Shown here piece by piece: positions 15,142 through 23,003 of a DNA stretch of 25,396 nt. The DNA comes from a virus. Both the position numbers and the translations under genes were made by a program. Where the stretch lies: positions 1 to 25,396 of IMG/VR virus record IMGVR_UViG_3300031766_000057; one strand, 5' to 3'. The notes under the pieces were generated by a model. The model did no database searches. It was not told the origin of the DNA and saw only the letters and a list, made by a program, of their open reading frames with translations. How positions within the stretch are numbered: the first letter of the stretch is position 1; each line of letters begins with the position of its first letter.

Positions 15142-17210
15142 TGTACCATTCCTCTAGTTACGTTCTCTTGGGGTTCACGCGCTTGCATGGCAGGGTCTCT
15201 AGCCTCTTGCGGTGCTTGTCCACCACCTTGCTGCATCATAGCTTCCTGTTGCTGCATCATAGCTTGCTGTTGCGCTGCAACTTTTTGCTCAATCTCAGCT
15301 TTAGAGGGTACTATCATTTTACCATCCATGCCAAGGTCATTAGCTATTTCTTTAAGTACCTCGGCTCTACCACCTAGACCTACTATCTCCATATCCATTG
15401 GGTTGCCTGTCATCTGTAGGAACTCAAGTTTCCGCATCCTGTCAGTTTCCCTTTGTACAGCTACTGTAACGCCACGAACTTGAACACTTTCGTCTCCACG
15501 TAATACAGCATTATCACCTTGAGTAAGCATTACCATCTCATACAACCTAGTAATAGCTGGGTCTAATACATCGTCATCTACATTAGCTGCTACATTCTGC
15601 ATTACTTTCGATGCATTATCCATGAGCATAGCAAGACCAGAGGCTGTACGTCCAGCACCCCCAGCACCTGTACCACTTGTCATATACTTAGGTAGTGCGG
15701 ATGCCTCATCAGCCATTGACGAAAATCTTTCGTATATAGCCATTAACTCCTGAGCGTTAGAGTTAGGTTGGAAGAAAGATACTGGCTGCGTACCTTTAGA
15801 GCTACCATCTGGGTGGTCATTAATATGCCACCGTTTCCAAGGATAAAGTTCATTGCCAGTTTCTCCGGGAGCTAGTCGGTCATCGTTTACAATAACCTGA
15901 GGTCCAGAAGATATAGATACATTGTTAACCAGCGCACGCATTGTAGCGTTACATACGTCCTGTATATCAGTTAATATGTCAGGAAGCCCATACCCATATA
16001 TAGAACCCGGAACTTTTTCAAAAGAAGTAACGTAGTACGGGGCTTTCATGGCAAGTGAAGGGTTTATCTGTACCTTGAGTATGTGTGAATCTACAAGCCA
16101 AGCGTCAACCATATACATCTCAGCAGAGTCATACTTACCGTCTTTAGACTTAGGTATAACGTCATAATCAGCTAGCATCTCAGCGTTTATAACACCATGA
16201 TACTCAATACAATCAATAAGCTTACCTCTGGTTGTCCAGAAATCACGGGACTCAAGGTCTTCCCGTTCTGTCTCAAACCAGTCACGCCATTCCTGAGACT
16301 GCCTAGCGTTATTCCAGTCATCCAGAACTGCTCGGATAGCTTCCTCGTCATATCCGGGTACGCCTATAAGCGCAGTTAAATCAGTCTGCGCCATCTTAAT
16401 ATGCTCTATGACATAGGACTGGTCTAGGTTTCCGGCATCTGGGGTAAAGTATAAGTCCATTGGGCTAACACGTTTCCATTGCATCTGAGCTTCATAGATT
16501 AACTCAGCCTTACCATCCTTCCACTTAGTCTTAGCTACATTGTTTACAACTGGACCTTTTATAGCAGCTAGTGGAAATATGGGTAAGTCAATAAGGAACT
16601 CACGCATAGCCTTATAGTAGTCACCTTCTATAAGAATATCGTTTAGCTTATCTGTGCTGGCAGCAGCTTCGGAATTAGCAGTCTCAACCGCTTGTTTTTC
16701 CGCTTGTTTAGTTAGCTGCTCTAGCCTCTCCATTAACATTTCAGGAGTTACCTGCGCACCAGCCTCGGCTGCTACACCTATCTCAGCTTGTATTAGTCCA
16801 GATATTTTAGACGCAATATCTTCAGGTATAGTAGGTACAGGTGTAGGCTCTAGAACCCAAGGATTATCAGATGCTGAAAGGTATAAATCCCTAAGCATTG
16901 CGGTAGCGCCACGGCATTTTGTTGCGGTTACACGACTATGTACTTTAGAGCCTCCGAAAGCAGAAATATCCTTTTCTTTTTCCGGTGAGTAAAGTGACCT
17001 ATAAGTGCGGAGTGCATCAATCATGCGCTTAGATATACCTGAATTATATCGGGCATCTTTTGCGCTTCGGAACTCTTTTCGTAAGTGACCAACAAGCTTG
17101 GAAAACTTGGGAACCGCGTCATTACTGGCTATGCCGAACTTAACGTCCTCAGCTTCCTTGTCAGCGAGTTCTTTTGGTGTTACTACTCTTAGGAGATTAT
17201 TATCGCTCAT
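15138..17210 (-). CDS. Portal protein (podovirus, large type)
   Basis: This is a 690-residue protein in the size range of P22/N4-type portals. Conserved-looking portal segments include FRSAKDARYN near the N-terminus, SPMDLYFTPDA, FEKVPGSIYGYGLPDIL, then DVCNATMRALVNNVSISSGP, and AGGAGRTASGLAMLMDNASK before the C-terminal helical barrel. The last 50 residues are Gln/Met-rich with a 21-bp tandem repeat. It forms the dodecameric ring at the head vertex and works with the terminase. The ATG at 17210 has no Shine-Dalgarno site; see the overlapping promoter. No alternative start with a better site lies nearby. Confidence 0.92.
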   Translation of the reverse strand: MSDNNLLRVVTPKELADKEAEDVKFGIASNDAVPKFSKLVGHLRKEFRSAKDARYNSGISKRMIDALRTYRSLYSPEKEKDISAFGGSKVHSRVTATKCRGATAMLRDLYLSASDNPWVLEPTPVPTIPEDIASKISGLIQAEIGVAAEAGAQVTPEMLMERLEQLTKQAEKQAVETANSEAAASTDKLNDILIEGDYYKAMREFLIDLPIFPLAAIKGPVVNNVAKTKWKDGKAELIYEAQMQWKRVSPMDLYFTPDAGNLDQSYVIEHIKMAQTDLTALIGVPGYDEEAIRAVLDDWNNARQSQEWRDWFETEREDLESRDFWTTRGKLIDCIEYHGVINAEMLADYDVIPKSKDGKYDSAEMYMVDAWLVDSHILKVQINPSLAMKAPYYVTSFEKVPGSIYGYGLPDILTDIQDVCNATMRALVNNVSISSGPQVIVNDDRLAPGETGNELYPWKRWHINDHPDGSSKGTQPVSFFQPNSNAQELMAIYERFSSMADEASALPKYMTSGTGAGGAGRTASGLAMLMDNASKVMQNVAANVDDDVLDPAITRLYEMVMLTQGDNAVLRGDESVQVRGVTVAVQRETDRMRKLEFLQMTGNPMDMEIVGLGGRAEVLKEIANDLGMDGKMIVPSKAEIEQKVAAQQQAMMQQQEAMMQQGGGQAPQEARDPAMQAREPQENVTRGMVQ
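15228..15269 (-). repeat. 21-bp tandem duplication in the portal 3' end
   Basis: Two 21-bp units, 15228-15248 and 15249-15269, differ at one position. They encode QxAMMQQ-type heptads in the Gln/Met-rich portal tail. Confidence 0.85.
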
Positions 17211-17216
17211 TAGGTT

Positions 17217-17245
17217 AATATGAGTGTAAACTAAAGACTTGTCAA
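17217..17245 (-). promoter_or_regulatory. Candidate sigma-70 promoter for the portal/head operon
   Basis: On the minus strand TTGACA (17245-17240, perfect -35) is followed after 17 bp by CATATT (17222-17217, four of six). The expected +1 falls at about 17210, the A of the portal ATG, so the message would be leaderless or nearly so. It lies in the 51-bp gap between divergent genes. Confidence 0.5.
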
Positions 17246-17261
17246 TATTCTAGGGCTAACA

Positions 17262-18074
17262 ATGTTAAAAATACGTAGAGATTCAATACCCTCCTTTAGG
17301 ACACTAACCGAGCTGAGGGATGAACCCAAGTCAGTCTTAGAGGATGACGACTTCGCCATACTAACTGCTTCGGGCTTAGTTGGGCTGTATAGGTATGATT
17401 CTACCTCCAACGAATCCGATGACGGGTATGCTTACGTAGGTACTGGTCCGGGGCAGTGGATTAGGGACGGTTATGCAGACAAATCTAGAGATGAGGAGGT
17501 TAGTGGTTCATGGGAGTTCACTGACAAGATAACACTTAAGTCGGGTTCTGGTGGTGGTCTAAACTTTGCTGGCTATCCTACCAGCGATATAACTTTTCTT
17601 GACGGTTTTAGTAACCCTAGGATTAACTTTGATGTAAACAACTCAACCAGCCTATACGTATCAGAAACTAGAATACAGGCTCTAGAAATAGTTAGAGCCA
17701 AAGATGACTTGACCTTTGACGCACATGGTGCTTCTGACCTACCTATTGGTACTAGGAACCCACAACCAACTACCGTATCTACAACACATACACTAGTAAC
17801 CGATGACGAAGAAACCGCACTTATATTTAATGGTAGTACTTCTGGTACGTACTCATTAACAGTTGACAGTGCCGCTGTTGCAGGTAGGTGGGTAGTTGTA
17901 GCAAACATATCTGATGGTAATGTAAGTCTTACTGAGGGTACTGCTACTCTTACTTGGCTAAACGGTGGTGGGTCACTAATTACTGGAGATAGAACACTTG
18001 GTATTGGTGGTATAGCTACTCTTTACTTTACAGCTACTGGAGCTGCGCTAGTCTACGGCGGGGGTATATCATAG
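17262..18074 (+). CDS. Tail fibre/spike-like protein on the opposite strand, 270 aa
   Basis: This gene is on the plus strand within a block of minus-strand late genes. ATG at 17262 has AGGG about 7 nt upstream. The N-terminal part has the pattern VLEDDDFAIL, GLYRYDSTS, DDGYAYVGTGPGQWIR. This recalls the short head domain of phage spikes and fibres (Y-x-Y-D ... DDG ... G-x-G-x-W). The C-terminal about 110 residues are beta-rich (TYSLTVDSAAVAGRWVVVAN, ATLYFTATGAALVYGG), like fibre tips. The stop overlaps the GTG of the next gene (TAGTG). A host-range cassette that moves independently of the late operon is a plausible reading, but inferred. Confidence 0.6.
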   Translation: MLKIRRDSIPSFRTLTELRDEPKSVLEDDDFAILTASGLVGLYRYDSTSNESDDGYAYVGTGPGQWIRDGYADKSRDEEVSGSWEFTDKITLKSGSGGGLNFAGYPTSDITFLDGFSNPRINFDVNNSTSLYVSETRIQALEIVRAKDDLTFDAHGASDLPIGTRNPQPTTVSTTHTLVTDDEETALIFNGSTSGTYSLTVDSAAVAGRWVVVANISDGNVSLTEGTATLTWLNGGGSLITGDRTLGIGGIATLYFTATGAALVYGGGIS

Positions 18075-18484
18075 TGTTTATGGGTACTACGGCATACGTA
18101 GAATCTGAAGTATCTGGTACTTTACAACTAGTACCTGCGTTCTATTCTGAAGACTACTACTCTAACGCGGGTATATGTACTACATATTCCATTCCTATTG
18201 CTGGTGCGGGTACTTGGGTTACTGATACTATTTCTGGTGTGCAGTTTACTGACTTTTTTTACATAGAAGTGGCAAGTAATGCGGCTCTTTACTTAACCGC
18301 TAATGCAGTACTAACCCAAGATTCTTGGACTACTATGGCGTATACTAATTCGTTAGGTAATCCCGCAACACTCACATCTGCGAGTGCAGTCAGTTTTGCT
18401 ACTAGTAGTAACTATAGTACATGGCAATGGAATGGTACAATGAACTTCACACCTAGTGTTACTAACAGTTTTACACTTTCCTAA
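18074..18484 (+). CDS. Small beta-rich protein, second gene of the plus-strand island (136 aa)
   Basis: The GTG at 18074 overlaps the previous stop and has a GGGGG run about 8 nt upstream. An ATG at 18080 is the alternative. The protein is Thr/Ser/Tyr-rich, almost without charged residues, and beta-patterned throughout (TYSIPIAGAGTWVTD, FFYIEVASNAALYL, WQWNGTMNFTPSVTN). It is probably a fibre-tip partner or an attachment protein made with the preceding gene. Its TAA interlocks with the TAG of the terminase gene on the other strand. Family not recognised. Confidence 0.55.
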   Translation: MFMGTTAYVESEVSGTLQLVPAFYSEDYYSNAGICTTYSIPIAGAGTWVTDTISGVQFTDFFYIEVASNAALYLTANAVLTQDSWTTMAYTNSLGNPATLTSASAVSFATSSNYSTWQWNGTMNFTPSVTNSFTLS

Positions 18485-19938
18485 CACCAACCATTAGCAG
18501 GTGGCGCTGGCTTTACCTTTACATTTGGCTTAATTTTACGCATTATCCTTGCAACTACACGCTTATTAGTACCCAAACATAGGTACTGAAACGCATCTGC
18601 TAAATCCGCCCAAGGTCTAGCTTTGTCCGGCTTTTCATCAAAAGAGCCATCCCTCTTTTTCTTATACCTGTACTTATCTTCCATAGCTGTTATTAAGTCA
18701 GCACAACCCTCGTTATGGAAAGTTACAGCAGCATTACCACCAGACTGCTTTAAGAGCCAGTGGTCTACTGCGGCTATGCGAGGTGGTATTAAGTTAGTAG
18801 AAGCTGGATAAGCTATGAACCCAAGTGAGCGCAAGTAATGAAAGTCATCAATTTCTCCCCTGTCTTTAACTTTGCCAGAAGGGTCAGCAACTATATAGCA
18901 GGGTCTACCTAACGCCCATGGTTCCTGTAGCATTGGTATTACCATCTCGTTCATAAACATCTCAAGCCCAATGCCATCCCAATAACAAGCCTTACGTATT
19001 TGCAGCTTGCCCCTAGCATTTATCTGACCAAATACAGCAGCGGGACATCTTGCTAGGTCCATACCAATAACTATAGGGTGGTTATACGTAAACTCCATGT
19101 CATCAACTACATGGAAGTCTCTAGTAAATCGGTGCTGAAAGACTGGTTGCCCCTCTAAAGATATGCCCCACTTGCCCAATACGTAGCGGTCAATCCAATC
19201 AGGAGTAGCTCCCTCCATAAGATTGTAGTAATAGTCCCAGTTAGGTGGTAAACCTTTTTCTTTACGCAGAGGGTTGGGTGGTAAGTTTTCTATGTTTTCT
19301 GCGGCTGGGTTCTCTACAAAGTTATCCAGCTCGTCATCCCAAAACAATGGGGCTGGCTGCTCAAAGTACTCCCAAGTTTTAGGTAGGTTCTCGTGAAGTA
19401 TAGAATACCAAGGTGAATCCCTAGTGCCGGGGTTTGAGTCGGCTATGATTCCATACCAAGTAGGGGAGCCTCTACGTTTAGAAGGATACCTCCCGCAACG
19501 TCCATACGCGGCAGGGATAAAGTCAGGGTCCATCTCAGAAAACTCATTAAAGTATATGCCAGTATACTGAGATGATAATAGTCTTTTCTTATCATCTTCA
19601 TACTCAAGTGGTACAAAAAGAATCTCGCAGTGTACCTCGCCATCATCAACGAGTATTACTGAGTCGGCAACGCGGTAGGTACATATCTCACCGAACATCT
19701 CTAGGAAGTCCTTGAGTACGGTTTCCTTCATAGACTTGAGGGTATTTCTACATATAGCCCATCGGGTATAACGCCGACCATCTGGAGCTTTAGCCTGTAA
19801 AGCTGCTCGGCGCATTATTTCATATAGACATGTAGTTGTTTTAGATGAACCCACTGCCCCTACTAATGCACGTATAGGAGCTTCAGATACCATAAAAGCA
19901 GCACATGTGGGCGTAGGTGTGAACCTAATCGTTTCCAC
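18481..19938 (-). CDS. terL: Terminase large subunit (packaging ATPase-nuclease)
   Basis: This is a 485-residue protein. The start is a GTG at 19938 with GAGAGG 6 nt upstream. ATPase: Walker A GAVGSSKTT (residues 27-35), Walker B-like GIYFNE (127-132, Asn-Glu as in many podovirus terminases), coupling motif IIADSNPG (164-171). Nuclease: RNase H-like acidic residues in VIGMDLARC (Asp near 293), VADPSG (near 352) and RPWADLADAF (near 444 and 448). The protein pumps DNA through the portal and cuts it. It is separated from the small subunit by the lysis and basic-protein genes. Confidence 0.95.
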   Translation of the reverse strand: METIRFTPTPTCAAFMVSEAPIRALVGAVGSSKTTTCLYEIMRRAALQAKAPDGRRYTRWAICRNTLKSMKETVLKDFLEMFGEICTYRVADSVILVDDGEVHCEILFVPLEYEDDKKRLLSSQYTGIYFNEFSEMDPDFIPAAYGRCGRYPSKRRGSPTWYGIIADSNPGTRDSPWYSILHENLPKTWEYFEQPAPLFWDDELDNFVENPAAENIENLPPNPLRKEKGLPPNWDYYYNLMEGATPDWIDRYVLGKWGISLEGQPVFQHRFTRDFHVVDDMEFTYNHPIVIGMDLARCPAAVFGQINARGKLQIRKACYWDGIGLEMFMNEMVIPMLQEPWALGRPCYIVADPSGKVKDRGEIDDFHYLRSLGFIAYPASTNLIPPRIAAVDHWLLKQSGGNAAVTFHNEGCADLITAMEDKYRYKKKRDGSFDEKPDKARPWADLADAFQYLCLGTNKRVVARIMRKIKPNVKVKPAPPANGWC

Positions 19939-20035
19939 TCGTTACCTCTCACGGGTTTTGGTTTAAGTTTACTTCTCTTTCCATACTATAATAGGGCTGC
20001 GGAACCCCATATTACGTCATCAAGTTCGTACATGC
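19939..20035 (-). promoter_or_regulatory. Intergenic leader before the large terminase gene
   Basis: This 97-bp gap carries GCCCTATTATAGTATGG on the minus strand, with overlapping -10-like hexamers (TATTAT, TATAGT) about 50 nt before the GTG start. The CCCTAT core recurs upstream of the coat and 53-aa genes. No convincing -35 is visible, so it may be a weak, activated or phage-specific promoter. A 15-codon frame (20033-19986) is also present but not supported as a gene. Confidence 0.35.
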
Positions 20036-20707
20036 CTACCGTCTGCTCCCGAACAAACCATTAAGTCCATTACCAAAGCCAAGGTTCTTAGCCTTACCAG
20101 CCTTACCAGTTACACTGCTAGTTGCTGCTCCTGTAGTTGGCGTAGTCTGCATACTTGGTAACTGCTGGGCTGAAGCAGCCTGTCTTGCTTTGGCAGGGAG
20201 GCGCTTGCCCATCCCCCAGCGAGAAACTCCAGTATCAGTGGGCTGGCGGTAAGGATTCCGCTTGCGCTTCTGCATCTTCTGCGCAGCGGCGGCTTTACGG
20301 CTACTAGGAGTATCTCTACGAGCTGCCGCTTCTGCTTTCGCTTGGGCTTGGTATGCAGCTTGTGCTGCGTCTTTCTGGGCTTTAAGTTCGGGGTTAGCGG
20401 TGTAGTAAGCTGCCTTGTTATTAGAGGCTGCTTGGTTACGCTCATAGTTTTTCTTATCTACTTCAGCGCGAGCCTTACCCGCAGCGCGAGCCTCATCAGC
20501 AAGCTGTTTATTGTATTCCCTAGAGCCTCGCTTAAAGCCGCCTTTTGTTGCAGCGCCTTCACCAGCCATTGACCTCTGGCTGGCGGCTTGCATCTTAGCC
20601 TTGTCAGAAGCTAGTTTATCAGCCTTCTTTTTCTTAGCCTCAGCAGCTAGAGCCTTTTCACTAACAGCCTTTACCTTCTTAGGCTTTCCGTAACTAAAGC
20701 TAGCCAT
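20036..20707 (-). CDS. Highly basic Lys/Ala-rich protein with C-terminal LFGSRR (223 aa)
   Basis: ATG at 20707 overlaps the upstream stop (TAATG). The sequence is dominated by Lys, Arg, Ala and Gln, with long helical stretches (EKALAAEAKKKKADKLASDK, AQAAYQAQAKAEAAARR). The C-terminus is Gly/Asn-rich and ends NGLNGLFGSRR. The neighbouring basic protein ends SNLFGTRR, so the tail may be a shared targeting or packaging signal. Charge and position before the terminase suggest a DNA-binding head component, but I recognise no family. Confidence 0.55.
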   Translation of the reverse strand: MASFSYGKPKKVKAVSEKALAAEAKKKKADKLASDKAKMQAASQRSMAGEGAATKGGFKRGSREYNKQLADEARAAGKARAEVDKKNYERNQAASNNKAAYYTANPELKAQKDAAQAAYQAQAKAEAAARRDTPSSRKAAAAQKMQKRKRNPYRQPTDTGVSRWGMGKRLPAKARQAASAQQLPSMQTTPTTGAATSSVTGKAGKAKNLGFGNGLNGLFGSRR

Positions 20708-21807
20708 TACCGCCTAGTCCCAAATAGATTGCTAATTCCAGCTTTAAACTGTCCCCCAGCTCCCTTCAACTTACCATTTGGTCCGTAGAAGTTATCTGGT
20801 TTAGACCGCTTCTTAGTAGACTTCTTGGGTTCTGCGGGCGTATTTACTTTTTTCCGGTCGCTAGTCTTAGCTAGAACTTTGGCTAAGTCTTCAGCAGCCT
20901 TAGTATATTTACCCTCGCCCTTAAGCTTGTTAGAAGCATTTTCTTTGGTTTCTTTCTTATTACGGGAAGTTTCAGCAGCTTTTTTATTGCGTGCATACTT
21001 AGAGGCGGCTACAGCTTTCTGATTCTTTCGGGTAGCTTTCTCTGCGGGTAGTGACATCTTACGCCCGCTATCTTTTTCCTCGGCAGTTTTAGTATTGTAT
21101 CTTTTGCCCTTATACATAAAGGACTTCATGCCAGCTTTGCGTGCTGCTTTGAAAGCCTCACCTCGTGTACCAGAGTCATACTTAGATGGTTTACCTGAAG
21201 GAGTTTTAGCTTTAGTTTTAGCTTTAGTCTCACTGCCCTTTGCGGCTATAACATTCCCAGCAGTTTCCCTAGCAATATCAGCTTGGCTCTTAGGCTTAGG
21301 CTTAGACTCACCGCCAGCCATTTTTCTAGCAGTTTCTGCTTTATCAGCTATGCTTTTATTAACCTTATCATCAGAGTCTTTATAAATCTTAGCCTTACGG
21401 TCTTCGTACCCTGCGATTCGTTTCTGCCTAGCATCTTCCGTCCGAGCATTAGCCATCTGATTTTTATATCTGCTTTGCTCGGTGACGCTTACACGTTTGC
21501 TTTCTTTTTCATTTCCACGCTCTTTAGCCGATGTGCGTCTATCTGAGTCGTACCTCTTAGCAATCTTGGGATTGTCCCCAATGTATTTTTTACCATCAGC
21601 ACGCGGCTTGGTTTCCTCGGCATTCATCCCAAGAGTATTTCGTAAGCCCCTAGCCATGCCAGCAAATGACGCATGTTGATTTGTGTCATACTTATTCTGC
21701 TTACTATTTTCTTTATTAGCCTCAATGCGGGCTTCTTGCTTCTCTTTAGCTATTCGGCGCTTTACTGGGTCTTTTATAGTAGACCAGTGGGGTTTGTTAT
21801 TAGCCAT
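20707..21807 (-). CDS. Highly basic protein with AFKAARKAG motif and C-terminal LFGTRR (366 aa)
   Basis: ATG at 21807 has a GAGAGA-type site close upstream. It is almost entirely Lys/Arg/Asn/Ala-rich and probably disordered or helical. Residues about 210-245 contain GEAFKAARKAGMKSFMYKG followed by KRYNT. I recognise this as the short phage motif (A-x-x-AR-x-x-G-x-x-x-F-x-x-x-G-x-x-Y-x-T) found near the end of varied phage proteins. The C-terminus GGQFKAGISNLFGTRR parallels the next gene. A role in DNA condensation or the inner capsid is plausible from charge only. Confidence 0.55.
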   Translation of the reverse strand: MANNKPHWSTIKDPVKRRIAKEKQEARIEANKENSKQNKYDTNQHASFAGMARGLRNTLGMNAEETKPRADGKKYIGDNPKIAKRYDSDRRTSAKERGNEKESKRVSVTEQSRYKNQMANARTEDARQKRIAGYEDRKAKIYKDSDDKVNKSIADKAETARKMAGGESKPKPKSQADIARETAGNVIAAKGSETKAKTKAKTPSGKPSKYDSGTRGEAFKAARKAGMKSFMYKGKRYNTKTAEEKDSGRKMSLPAEKATRKNQKAVAASKYARNKKAAETSRNKKETKENASNKLKGEGKYTKAAEDLAKVLAKTSDRKKVNTPAEPKKSTKKRSKPDNFYGPNGKLKGAGGQFKAGISNLFGTRR

Positions 21808-21841
21808 TTTTCTCTCTCTATACCAAGGTTAGTCTTAACTT

Positions 21842-22054
21842 TTAAGGCTTTACTGTTATACCGCCAGCTTTAAACCTACCATAAATAGCAAGCCCAGCAC
21901 CAACAGTTTCTAAGGCGGAATCGCCAAAGTTGCCAAGCAGTGTTACATCATCACCACCAACAGGTAGACCAAACAGTGTAGCGATTGGCAAGACTTGGGG
22001 GGCTACCATCATAATCACGCCCCAGATTGTTTTACTCTTTAGGAAAAATTTCAT
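21842..22054 (-). CDS. Holin-like small membrane protein, 70 aa
   Basis: ATG at 22054 has GAGG 8 nt upstream. A Lys-rich start (MKFFLKSKT) is followed by a hydrophobic segment (IWGVIMMVAPQVLPIATLFGL, residues 10-30) and a second, weaker one (ALETVGAGLAIYGRFKA, 47-63). The KSKTIWG start and GAxLAIYGRxKA end fit a small phage membrane protein commonly found beside endolysins. It probably forms the membrane lesion that releases or times the endolysin. Functional proof is absent. Confidence 0.6.
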   Translation of the reverse strand: MKFFLKSKTIWGVIMMVAPQVLPIATLFGLPVGGDDVTLLGNFGDSALETVGAGLAIYGRFKAGGITVKP

Positions 22055-22077
22055 TGGTTTAGCCTCGTTGTTTAAAA

Positions 22078-22365
22078 TTATTTACGCTTCATCTCAAGTG
22101 CGCGAATCTGGTCATCATGTTTGTTAAGTCTAATGTTGATTCCAGTGCGTTCTTGGTTTAGTCGCTCATTATGTGCCTCAAATTCCACGCGGGTTACTAC
22201 TACTCTATTCGTCTCAGCAAGCCTTGCGGTCAACTGTGATGTAGCTTCGCTAAGTCTTGTTACTTGTATGTTTAAGTCCCATAGGGTCAGAGAAGTCCAA
22301 GCCAACAATGGCACGCATACTGTAGTAATCACAACAATAACAAAATCACTTACGCTCTTGTCCAC
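22078..22365 (-). CDS. One-TM plus coiled-coil membrane protein (i-spanin/holin-like), 95 aa
   Basis: The start is a GTG at 22365 immediately after the endolysin stop, with AAAGGACG upstream. Residues 6-28 are a transmembrane helix (DFVIVVITTVCVPLLAWTSLTLW). Residues 35-95 are a charged coiled coil (QVTRLSEATSQLTARLAET, then ERTGINIRLNKHDDQIRALEMKRK). This is the layout of an inner-membrane spanin, or of anchored coiled-coil accessory proteins. No lipoprotein partner is visible in or beside it, so the spanin call is tentative. Confidence 0.55.
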   Translation of the reverse strand: MDKSVSDFVIVVITTVCVPLLAWTSLTLWDLNIQVTRLSEATSQLTARLAETNRVVVTRVEFEAHNERLNQERTGINIRLNKHDDQIRALEMKRK

Positions 22366-22710
22366 TTACTTACGTCCTTTGTACTCAAAACTGAAATGTA
22401 CACAGTCTCTATTAGTAAAGTCCCCGCCCCATCTTGCATCGGGGTGTAGCTTCTTCCACTGCCTACCTAGTGGCTCATAGTCTTTAGTGTCCCATGATAC
22501 TTTGCCACCTACAACCCTAAACAGGTCAATAGCCAGCTTAAGCCTATGGACGCTATTGATTATGCCCTTTCCAGCAGCAGCGTATATCTCAGCCTGTTCC
22601 TTAGTTCTTAGTAATTCCGCACCAATAACTTCGTAGTCGTTACGGAAGCACCACACTATAAAATGACCCAGTGTACGTGTGAACTCTACTTGTTTCTGGT
22701 TAAGAGTCAT
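22366..22710 (-). CDS. Endolysin, M15-type peptidase
   Basis: This is a 114-residue, single-domain protein, start ATG at 22710 with AGGCGG upstream. It carries the zinc-site residues of M15 (VanY/L-alanyl-D-glutamate type) peptidases: H55 in SVHRLKLAIDLFR, D62 in the same segment, and H105 in CVHFSFEY. The family-typical LGRQWKKLHPDARWGGDF lies at residues 81-98. It should cut peptide crosslinks in peptidoglycan at lysis. No signal peptide, so export depends on a holin, matching the two membrane proteins next door. Confidence 0.9.
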   Translation of the reverse strand: MTLNQKQVEFTRTLGHFIVWCFRNDYEVIGAELLRTKEQAEIYAAAGKGIINSVHRLKLAIDLFRVVGGKVSWDTKDYEPLGRQWKKLHPDARWGGDFTNRDCVHFSFEYKGRK

Positions 22711-22759
22711 TTAGCCGCCTATAGTACTCAGCCTCGTTCATCAGTCGGAGGTACAATTG

Positions 22760-23003
22760 AATTACCATTTTACTTTATACATCTGAGTTATACCTTTTTA
22801 CCAATATACACAGAGACCAATGCTACCAACGTCAAGATTATTATCTTTACCATCTCTGCCTTTTCCACGCTGAGTGGCTCACCAGTAATTAGTGGTTTAA
22901 GCATAGCAAGCAACAGTGCCAAGCAAACGCTTATGGTCACTATTATGATTATTAAATCGGCTGGCTTCCACTGCATGATATTACAATTACCATTTTACTT
23001 TAT
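22760..23003 (-). repeat. 19-bp direct repeat flanking the two-TM protein gene
   Basis: The sequence AATTACCATTTTACTTTAT (plus strand) occurs exactly at 22760-22778 and 22985-23003. The right copy encodes the last residues and stop of the 93-aa protein gene. The left copy is non-coding, just past the stop of the two-TM gene. Together they bracket that gene, as expected if it was inserted or duplicated with the 3' end of its neighbour. Confidence 0.85.
22788..22976 (-). CDS. Two-TM small membrane protein (holin candidate), 62 aa
   Basis: Two clear hydrophobic helices, residues 5-29 (ADLIIIIVTISVCLALLLAM) and 42-58 (MVKIIILTLVALVSVYI), are joined by a short acidic loop. The end is basic (GKKV). 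Class II holins have this size and topology. The ATG at 22976 lacks a Shine-Dalgarno site. An exact 19-bp repeat lies on either side of the gene, suggesting late acquisition. It sits directly before the endolysin. Confidence 0.6.
   Translation of the reverse strand: MQWKPADLIIIIVTISVCLALLLAMLKPLITGEPLSVEKAEMVKIIILTLVALVSVYIGKKV

Noticed and set aside
19981-20000. Plus-strand TATAAT as a rightward promoter before the basic-protein genes
   Set aside because: It would drive antisense RNA into leftward genes and has no convincing -35; the same bases also form the leftward CCCTAT motif.
19986-20033. 15-codon frame (MYELDDVIWG...) before the large terminase gene
   Set aside because: Too short to support, its purine-rich site is too close to the ATG, and it overlaps a promoter-like sequence.
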